Assembly (NCBI GenBank): GCA_021794255.1
Contig: JAJYRF010000055.1
Span: 1 to 6,241 of the forward strand
Length of the DNA stretch: 6,241 nucleotides
From: a bacterium
GTDB taxonomy: Bacteria; SZUA-79; Acidulodesulfobacterales; Acidulodesulfobacteraceae
Reading direction: 5' to 3'
A model generated the notes under the pieces. It had not been told where the DNA came from and ran no database searches. It worked only from the letters and a program-made list of their open reading frames with translations. Below are positions 1 through 4,596 of the stretch, piece by piece. A program made the position numbers and the translations under genes. How positions within the stretch are numbered: position 1 is the stretch's first letter; every line of letters starts with the position of its first letter.

Positions 1-21
1 TGATGTATTATTTATATCATT

Positions 22-41
22 AACTTTAAAGAACTTTAAAG
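22..41. repeat. 10-bp tandem pair, palindromic core
   Basis: Two perfect head-to-tail copies of AACTTTAAAG (22-31 and 32-41). Each contains the 8-bp palindrome CTTTAAAG. The pair lies about 30 bp left of the larger 15-bp array but differs from it in sequence. It could be a paired protein-binding site or ordinary replication slippage in AT-rich DNA; nothing in the sequence decides between these. Confidence 0.7.
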
Positions 42-70
42 CAAAATTTTTCTATTTTTTTTTTGCAGAA

Positions 71-220
71 TTATAAAGACTTTTATTATAAAGACTTTTA
101 TTATAAAGACTCTTATTATAAAGACTCTTATTATAAAGACTCTTATTATAAAGACTCTTATTATAAAGACTTTTATTATAAAGACTTTTATTATAAAGAC
201 TCTTAATATAAAGACTCTTA
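71..220. repeat. Tandem array, ten copies of a 15-bp unit
   Basis: Ten head-to-tail copies of TTATAAAGACTYTTA with no spacers, so this is a minisatellite-like array and not a CRISPR. The only internal variation is Y (T or C) at unit position 12, which reads T,T,C,C,C,C,T,T,C,C from copy 1 to copy 10. The last copy also has A for T at its first base. The unit joins two small palindromes: TTATAA, and AAGACTCTT around a central C in the C-type copies. The TTCC order at both ends suggests block duplication as well as single-unit slippage. The array ends about 200 bp before the membrane protein gene at 422. Repeated protein-binding sites (iteron- or operator-like) or a neutral variable-number repeat are both possible. 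Each unit carries TATAAA, which resembles a -10 box, but this is common in DNA of this composition. Confidence 0.95.
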
Positions 221-288
221 ATGTTATGCTGCCAATTCCAATATAAATAAAATTTTTTTATTCTTTAATATATCGCGCAGAGTTTGGC

Positions 289-304
289 AAATTTAATTAA
301 ATTT
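289..304. repeat. Perfect 16-bp AT palindrome
   Basis: AAATTTAATTAAATTT is its own reverse complement over 16 bp. A diverged direct copy with a one-base insertion (AATTTGAATTAAATTTT) lies just downstream at 308-324. The position about 120 bp before the first gene would suit an operator or an AT-rich bending or UP-like element. In DNA this AT-rich, palindromes of this kind arise easily, so a role is only inferred. Confidence 0.45.
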
Positions 305-407
305 AATAATTTGAATTAAATTTTGATTGGGTAGCATTTATAGATTGTTGTTTATATAAAATATAAAAAAATAGGAGATATAAGGACTTCGACAGTTATA
401 AACTTTT

Positions 408-413
408 AAGGAG
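408..413 (+). promoter_or_regulatory. Shine-Dalgarno site fixing the TTG start at 422
   Basis: AAGGAG ends 8 nt before TTG at 422, which is close to ideal spacing. No in-frame ATG occurs until Met103, which lies beyond conserved family sequence. This site is therefore the main evidence that TTG is the true start of the membrane protein. It is the only strong Shine-Dalgarno sequence in front of a gene in this window. Confidence 0.85.
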
Positions 414-421
414 ATTATTTA

Positions 422-1438
422 TTGAATAAGACTTTTATAATATCCGGGGCAATTAGTTTGATTTTAATAGTTATTCTTATTCTAATAATAGGTCCTGCAA
501 GTATTTTAAGAACAATTGATCATATAAGCATTGAAGACTGTTTTATTTTAATATTTTTTTCTTTACTTGCTTTATTTTTTTCTGCATTATCTATAAATAA
601 TGCTCTTAATGTGTATAATGCAAAGGTTGATTTATTTAATTTGTTGTTTATTAAAATTGTAGGATTTAGCGCTAATTATATTGCTCCTTCAGGTTTATTG
701 GCAGGATTTATAGGCGGCGATGCCGTCATGGCTTTAATATTTAAAAAAAAAAAAGGATTAGAATTTAAGCAGGGATTTTCTGCGGGACTTGCATCAAAAG
801 TTGTAGAATTTTCAGTTTTTTTAGTATTTATTTATCTAGGACTTATTCTAGGATTTAAATATTTTTATCTGCCGCCTGAAATATGGATTTTTTTATTTAT
901 TGCAGGTATTTTTATCGGTATAATGACATTATTTTTTTTATTAAATCCTATAATAGATAACAGATTTTTTACAAAAATTCTAATTAATTTATCAAAAATT
1001 AAGTTTTTATATAAAATAATAACTAAGATTACATCACACATTAACGAATTAGAAAAAGAAATGCATTTTTTTTTTACAAAAGGTGTTAAATATCTTTTGC
1101 TCAGTGTATTTCTAAGTTTATTGGTTGCAATAATCCTTATTTTACAGATATGGCTTCTTGTCCATTATCTCGGAATAAATATGGGGTTTTCTAAAACACT
1201 GCTTGTGTTTTCAGTGTCGATGCTCGTTTTTGCTTTGCCTTTGGCACCTGGTTCTGCAGGAACTTATGAACTTTCTCAAGTAGGATTATTTGATTTGCTC
1301 GGTATGGGTTCTGATGTAGGGCTAACATTCAGCCTCATTATGAGAATTATAAATCTTACTATTGTAGGGTTTTCATTTATTATTTTACCTCATTACGGAA
1401 TAAATCTTTTTAAAAAAGATAATATAGAAAAAATATGA
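422..1438 (+). CDS. Flippase-like integral membrane protein (UPF0104 / LPG synthase TM family)
   Basis: A 338-residue polytopic inner-membrane protein with roughly eight hydrophobic segments, near residues 5-25, 38-58, 72-98, 125-147, 152-175, 222-248, 258-276 and 301-325. Two motifs fit the lysylphosphatidylglycerol synthase membrane-domain / UPF0104 'flippase-like' family: NYIAPSGLLAGFIGGDAV around 85-102, and LPLAPGSAGTYE around 272-283, which matches the family's PGG-x-G-x-x-E signature. The charged loop at about 179-222 is probably cytoplasmic. In MprF this domain moves an aminoacylated lipid. Stand-alone members often sit beside glycosyltransferases, as here, but their substrates are mostly unproven. 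There is no C-terminal aminoacyl-transfer domain, so this is not a full MprF. The start is TTG with AAGGAG 8 nt upstream. The stop overlaps the next gene's ATG (ATGA). A run of 12 A codes for Lys108-111 and is a slippage hotspot. The family is fairly sure; the substrate is unknown. Confidence 0.85.
   Translation: MNKTFIISGAISLILIVILILIIGPASILRTIDHISIEDCFILIFFSLLALFFSALSINNALNVYNAKVDLFNLLFIKIVGFSANYIAPSGLLAGFIGGDAVMALIFKKKKGLEFKQGFSAGLASKVVEFSVFLVFIYLGLILGFKYFYLPPEIWIFLFIAGIFIGIMTLFFLLNPIIDNRFFTKILINLSKIKFLYKIITKITSHINELEKEMHFFFTKGVKYLLLSVFLSLLVAIILILQIWLLVHYLGINMGFSKTLLVFSVSMLVFALPLAPGSAGTYELSQVGLFDLLGMGSDVGLTFSLIMRIINLTIVGFSFIILPHYGINLFKKDNIEKI
743..754 (+). repeat. 12-A homopolymer inside the membrane protein gene
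   Basis: Twelve consecutive A encode four lysines (residues 108-111). Loss of one A would end the protein after 112 residues at a TAG. Gain of one A would end it after 115 residues at a TAA. Long A tracts are known to be prone to replication and transcriptional slippage. Other, shorter runs in the window are a 10-T run (1066-1075) in the same gene, a 9-A run (2198-2206) in the next gene and a 10-A run (4479-4488) in ispG. Confidence 0.9.
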
Positions 1439-2508
1439 AAATATTTTATTCTCTTTGTAGCTGGGGTTTAGGACATGCTACTAGATCGCTGCCCGTGATA
1501 AGACGTTTGGTTAATGAATCAAATGAAGTTATTATATATACCAGCGGAAGAAGTCTTGCCCTTTTAAAATCTGAACTTAATGATAGTTGTGAGTTTATAG
1601 CCTCAACGGCATATCCTTCGCCGTTTTCAGAGAAGATAGGTTTTGCTCTAAGGTTTTTAAAAACCGCGCCTGCCATTTTAAATATAATCAAGCAAGAAAA
1701 TATTGAAGTAGCAAATTTAGTTAAAGAAAGAAAAATTGATATAATAATTTCAGATTCAAGATTCGGTTCTTATTCATACGATATCCCTTCATATTTAATA
1801 TTTCATCAGCCGCGATTTATCGCCCCTTTTAGAATATTGCCTGCTGAAGTTATCACTGAATACTTAAATCATCTTCTTTTAAATAAATTTAATAAAATAA
1901 TAGTTCCAGATTATGAAAATAATTCCTTATCAGGCGATTTATCCCATAATTTGCGCTATTTTAACAATGATAAAGTAAAATATATAGGTATTTTATCCGA
2001 TTTTGAACAAATTAATATTAAAGAAGATATTGATTATCTTTTTTCTATATCAGGACCCGAACCTACAAGAACTATACTAGAAGATCAAATCTTGCCGCAG
2101 TTGAAGTATTTAAAAGGTAATATTGCCGTATCATTAGGTAAACCGGGAGAGTATAAGAAGGAAACTTTAGGTAATACCGTTATTTATTCTTTTCTTGAAA
2201 AAAAAAGAAGAGATGAATTAATGAACAGATCAAAAATGGTAATTTCAAGATCCGGTTATACGACTATAATGGATGTTGCAGAAATCGGAAAAAAAGCTTT
2301 TTTTATACCGACTCCGGGTCAAACCGAGCAGCTGTATCTTGCCCATCATTTAAAAAAAACAGGCAAATTTTTTTCTCAAAAGCAGAAAAATTTAGATATG
2401 AATCAAGATTTAGAAACGGCTAAAAATTATTTAGGATTTTCGCCTCCATGGAAGACCGATGAAAGTGTAGAAAATTTATTTAGAGAGATAGAAATAAGCC
2501 ATAACTAA
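1435..2508 (+). CDS. GT-B fold glycosyltransferase, MurG/MJ1255-like
   Basis: A 357-residue protein with the layout of a GT-B nucleotide-sugar transferase of the MJ1255-like family, distantly related to MurG and UDP-glucuronosyltransferases. The N-terminal Rossmann half begins MKIFYSLCSWGLGHATRS, where the GLGHATR loop (11-17) resembles the glycine-rich acceptor-side loop of MurG. The C-terminal half opens near residue 202 with SISGPEPTR (204-212). It then carries SRSGYTTIMD (271-280) and IPTPGQTEQLYLA (291-303), which correspond to the donor-nucleotide-binding region. There is no signal peptide and no clear membrane span, so it is probably cytoplasmic or peripheral to the membrane. The ATG overlaps the stop of the preceding membrane protein gene by 4 nt, which implies translational coupling and a shared task. 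It likely transfers a sugar to a lipid or envelope glycan; donor and acceptor cannot be read from the sequence. Family assignment is good and specificity is unknown. Confidence 0.85.
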   Translation: MKIFYSLCSWGLGHATRSLPVIRRLVNESNEVIIYTSGRSLALLKSELNDSCEFIASTAYPSPFSEKIGFALRFLKTAPAILNIIKQENIEVANLVKERKIDIIISDSRFGSYSYDIPSYLIFHQPRFIAPFRILPAEVITEYLNHLLLNKFNKIIVPDYENNSLSGDLSHNLRYFNNDKVKYIGILSDFEQINIKEDIDYLFSISGPEPTRTILEDQILPQLKYLKGNIAVSLGKPGEYKKETLGNTVIYSFLEKKRRDELMNRSKMVISRSGYTTIMDVAEIGKKAFFIPTPGQTEQLYLAHHLKKTGKFFSQKQKNLDMNQDLETAKNYLGFSPPWKTDESVENLFREIEISHN

Positions 2509-2590
2509 ATAAAAATAAAAAAATTAATAAAAAATAAAACATTTAATAATCTAAATAAAAAACTAATTAAAAAATTAATAAATTAAAATC
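2509..2590 (+). other. 82-nt G-free AT spacer
   Basis: This gap between the two glycosyltransferase genes contains no G and only four C on the + strand. It is A-rich, and AAAAAATTAATAAA-type strings recur at its two ends. It contains no Shine-Dalgarno sequence, no hairpin with a GC stem, no terminator and no reading frame. An unstructured A-rich leader may help ribosomes load on the next gene without a Shine-Dalgarno. The lack of a terminator leaves read-through from the upstream pair likely. Confidence 0.8.
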
Positions 2591-3304
2591 ATGGTTTCTA
2601 TAATTATACCTGCTCATGAAGAGGAAAAATATATAGGCGTTTCTTTAGAAAGAATTTTAAATCAGAAAGATATAATATATATAGATAAAAATACAGACTT
2701 AAAAGCTATCTCCACAGACCAGACTCTATGTGAAATAATTGTTGTTGTAAGCAAAGGTGAAGATAAAACAGAATTTATAGTAAGCCGCTATACTAAGGTA
2801 AATCTGATATCAGGCAATTTTAGCGGGGTATCCGAAGCCAGAAATATCGGAGCAAAATTATCAAGAGGCGATGTTCTATTATTTTTAGATGCCGATACTC
2901 TCTTAAACGACGGTTTTATTAAGAAATTAGATTCGTTAAAAAATAACCGGAATATTATTGGAACCTCTAAACTTTATCCTGATATTCAATCATTAAAAGC
3001 AAGAATTTTTATGTTTTGGAATAATATTGCGCATATGATTTCAAAAACTTCTATGGCTCTTATATTCTGCCATAAAGAAATATATGATAAAGTGAAAGGT
3101 TTTGATGAAAAGATGCCTGCAGGCGAAGATCTTAAATTTATCAAATTAGCTTTAAAAAATCATGCTAAATTTAAGTATCTTGGAGATATTAGCGCTATTA
3201 CTTCAATGAGAAGATTTGAAACAGCCGGTTATTTCAAAATATCATTAGAATGGATGAAAGGTTATTTTTTTAAACCGCCGTCATATTATGATGTGGTAAG
3301 ATAA
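2591..3304 (+). CDS. Family 2 (GT-A) glycosyltransferase
   Basis: A 237-residue GT-A glycosyltransferase. The N-terminus MVSIIIPAHEEEKYI (1-15) is the classic opening of family 2 enzymes. SEARNIGAKLSRGDVLLFLDADT (81-103) contains the nucleotide-sugar-binding helix and the metal-binding DAD (100-102, the DxD motif). GFDEKMPAGEDLKF (170-183) matches the usual G-F-D...x-E-D acceptor/catalytic-base motif, with Asp180 the likely base. A hydrophobic stretch at about 137-160 may contact the membrane, but there is no multi-span C-terminus as in synthases. The length is near the minimum for a complete family 2 domain, and I see no sign of truncation. The start is secure: the in-frame TAA at 2579 lies just upstream and no other Met precedes the core. 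There is no Shine-Dalgarno. It probably works with the two upstream genes on a glycolipid or surface glycan; the sugar and acceptor are not determinable. Confidence 0.88.
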   Translation: MVSIIIPAHEEEKYIGVSLERILNQKDIIYIDKNTDLKAISTDQTLCEIIVVVSKGEDKTEFIVSRYTKVNLISGNFSGVSEARNIGAKLSRGDVLLFLDADTLLNDGFIKKLDSLKNNRNIIGTSKLYPDIQSLKARIFMFWNNIAHMISKTSMALIFCHKEIYDKVKGFDEKMPAGEDLKFIKLALKNHAKFKYLGDISAITSMRRFETAGYFKISLEWMKGYFFKPPSYYDVVR

Positions 3305-3382
3305 AAAGATAAAATTAAAACAAATGCCATAAGATTTGGTTTAATATAGTAAATATAGAGTATAGAGAAAACATGGCTTTAA

Positions 3383-3473
3383 AATAAATTAATAAATAAA
3401 TATGGTCAGCTGTCTTTTTATTGTTGATTTGTTGAACATTATTTATTTATTTATCACTATTTATTAATTTATT
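3383..3473. repeat. 16-bp AT inverted repeat with 59-nt loop
   Basis: AATAAATTAATAAATA at 3383-3398 is the exact reverse complement of TATTTATTAATTTATT at 3458-3473. A second, nested 12-bp pairing (3391-3402 with 3440-3451) is also possible. All stems are purely A/T, so a folded RNA would be only moderately stable. The loop contains the palindrome CAGCTG. This might be an mRNA leader structure ahead of ispG or a by-product of composition. Confidence 0.5.
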
Positions 3474-3498
3474 AAAATTTATTAATTTATTAAAATTT
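3459..3498. repeat. 18-bp tandem repeat, about 2.2 copies
   Basis: ATTAATTTATTAAAATTT occurs twice in perfect tandem (3463-3480 and 3481-3498). The period also holds 4 bases further left, giving 40 bp in all. It ends 27 bp before the ispG start and overlaps the right arm of the 16-bp inverted repeat. The perfect identity suggests a recent slippage duplication. Confidence 0.8.
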
Positions 3499-3525
3499 GA
3501 ATGTAATATTTAAATTTATCAAAAA

Positions 3526-4596
3526 ATGATTACAAGAAAGCATACTAAAACAATTAAAGTCGGAAATGTCTTTATCGGCGGAAATAATCCTATCTCTATC
3601 CAGACAATGACCAATACATATACAGAAGATGCCAAATCAACAATTTCTCAAATACAAGAAATAGAAAAATATAGATGCGATATAGTTCGGGTAACCGTTA
3701 ACACCGATGAAGCAGCCGAATCTCTTAAAACAATAATTAAAAATGTCAATATACCGGTAATAGCAGATATTCATTTTAATCACATTTTAGCATTAAAATC
3801 TATCAAAGCTGGTGCTGCGGGGTTAAGAATAAATCCCGGAAATATAGGGGATAAGATAAAAGTCAAAGAGGTGGTAAAAGTTTGCAAAGACAATGGAATT
3901 CCTATTAGAATAGGTGTTAATTCAGGTTCTATTGAAAAAGGTATGCTTGATAAATATAACGGGGATTTTTCGCAGGCTATGTTAGAGAGCGCCCTTAATC
4001 ATGTTAATATATTAGAAAAAGAATCATTTTACGATATTAAAATATCTTTAAAATCGACTGATGTATTGACTACTGTCAAAGCTTATGAATTATTAAGCGA
4101 TAAAGTAGAATATCCTTTGCATGTGGGGGTTACCGAAGCAGGAACGGTATTCTCCGGAGCGATAAAGTCTGGTGTATGCATAGGTATTTTACTTTATAAA
4201 GGAATAGGAGATACTATAAGAGTTTCTCTAAGCGATAATCCTGTTACTGAAGTAATAGCAGGTTTTCATATTTTAAGGGATTTAGGTTTAAGAAAAGAAG
4301 GCGTAGAACTTATTTCCTGTCCTACATGTGGCAGGACTGAAATTGATATCGTCGGCTTTGCAAAGGAAGCGGAAAGAAAAACTTCGTCAATTAAATCTAA
4401 TATTAAAGTTGCAATTATGGGATGCGTCGTTAATGGTCCCGGCGAATCAATGCACGCAGACGTAGGCATAGCAGGCGGAAAAAAAAAATCGGTATTGTTT
4501 TCAAAAGGGAAAATTGCAGGAAAATATAATAATAATGAGATTATGGATGCTTTGATAAATGAAATTGAAAAGATAACGGGAGAAAAAATTATATGA
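3526..4596 (+). CDS. ispG: 4-hydroxy-3-methylbut-2-en-1-yl diphosphate synthase (IspG/GcpE)
   Basis: A 356-residue cytosolic [4Fe-4S] enzyme. It converts 2-C-methyl-D-erythritol 2,4-cyclodiphosphate to HMBPP, the penultimate MEP-pathway step, taking electrons from flavodoxin or ferredoxin. The N-terminal TIM-barrel shows SIQTMTNT (24-31), VRVTVN (54-59), VIADIHFN (78-85) and GLRINPGNIG (99-108). The C-terminal Fe-S domain has SCPTCGRTEID (264-274) and GCVVNGPGE (299-307). Cys265, Cys268 and Cys300 are the cluster ligands, and Glu307 matches the fourth, carboxylate ligand; these correspond to E. coli Cys270, Cys273, Cys305 and Glu312. The length is typical of the compact bacterial form, without the large insertion found in plant and Chlamydia-type proteins. 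ATG at 3526 lacks a Shine-Dalgarno but gives the expected N-terminus. The stop overlaps the proS start (ATGA), so the pair is likely co-translated. Identification is firm. Confidence 0.97.
   Translation: MITRKHTKTIKVGNVFIGGNNPISIQTMTNTYTEDAKSTISQIQEIEKYRCDIVRVTVNTDEAAESLKTIIKNVNIPVIADIHFNHILALKSIKAGAAGLRINPGNIGDKIKVKEVVKVCKDNGIPIRIGVNSGSIEKGMLDKYNGDFSQAMLESALNHVNILEKESFYDIKISLKSTDVLTTVKAYELLSDKVEYPLHVGVTEAGTVFSGAIKSGVCIGILLYKGIGDTIRVSLSDNPVTEVIAGFHILRDLGLRKEGVELISCPTCGRTEIDIVGFAKEAERKTSSIKSNIKVAIMGCVVNGPGESMHADVGIAGGKKKSVLFSKGKIAGKYNNNEIMDALINEIEKITGEKII

Larger units (their letters stand above)
221..421 (+). other. AT-rich leader upstream of the glycosyltransferase cassette
   Basis: About 200 bp without a supportable reading frame. 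It must contain or receive the promoter for the gene at 422, but no -35/-10 pair with good spacing stands out. TATAAA occurs at 355-360 and 362-367 without a convincing -35 at 16-18 bp upstream. The only GC-richer patch is around 273-288. Besides the ribosome binding site at 408-413, purine-rich AGGAG (373-377) and AAGGA (382-386) occur with no start codon at usable distance, so they are probably decoys. A weak 7-bp AT stem (246-252 with 256-262) is too unstable to call a terminator. Confidence 0.5.
3305..3525 (+). other. AT-rich intergenic region upstream of ispG
   Basis: A 221-nt gap that separates the glycosyltransferase cassette from ispG-proS and probably holds the ispG promoter. No consensus -35/-10 pair is convincing; TTGAAC at 3432-3437 is the best -35-like string but has no good -10 at normal spacing. 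Its second half carries AT-only tandem and inverted repeats, listed separately. No terminator with a GC stem and T-run is visible after the glycosyltransferase. The start at 3526 has no Shine-Dalgarno, only an A/T-rich leader. A 21-codon hydrophobic reading frame at 3402-3467 is not supported as a gene. Confidence 0.6.

Noticed and set aside
1..76. Open + frame from position 2 to a TAA at 74-76, possibly the 3' end of an upstream gene
   Set aside because: Only 24 codons, Phe/Lys-rich low-complexity translation with no recognisable C-terminus, and composition like the surrounding spacer.
71..220. CRISPR array
   Set aside because: The 15-bp units are contiguous with no unique spacers, and no cas genes are present.
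246..262. Rho-independent terminator (AT stem followed by T-rich sequence)
   Set aside because: The 7-bp stem is entirely A/T with a 3-nt loop and no clear T-run after it; it is far too weak to call.
422..1438. Full-length MprF (lysylphosphatidylglycerol synthase)
   Set aside because: Only the membrane domain is present; the C-terminal aminoacyl-transfer domain is missing and the next gene is a glycosyltransferase.
1446..1691. 81-codon minus-strand reading frame
   Set aside because: Lies wholly inside the well-supported GT-B gene, antisense to its GLGHATR region; a shadow frame.
3402..3467. 21-codon hydrophobic reading frame (MVSCLFIVDLLNII...) before ispG
   Set aside because: No ribosome binding site and phase-random AT codons; a hydrophobic translation is expected from T-rich DNA.
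4266..4469. 67-codon minus-strand reading frame
   Set aside because: Antisense to the conserved Fe-S domain of ispG; a shadow frame.
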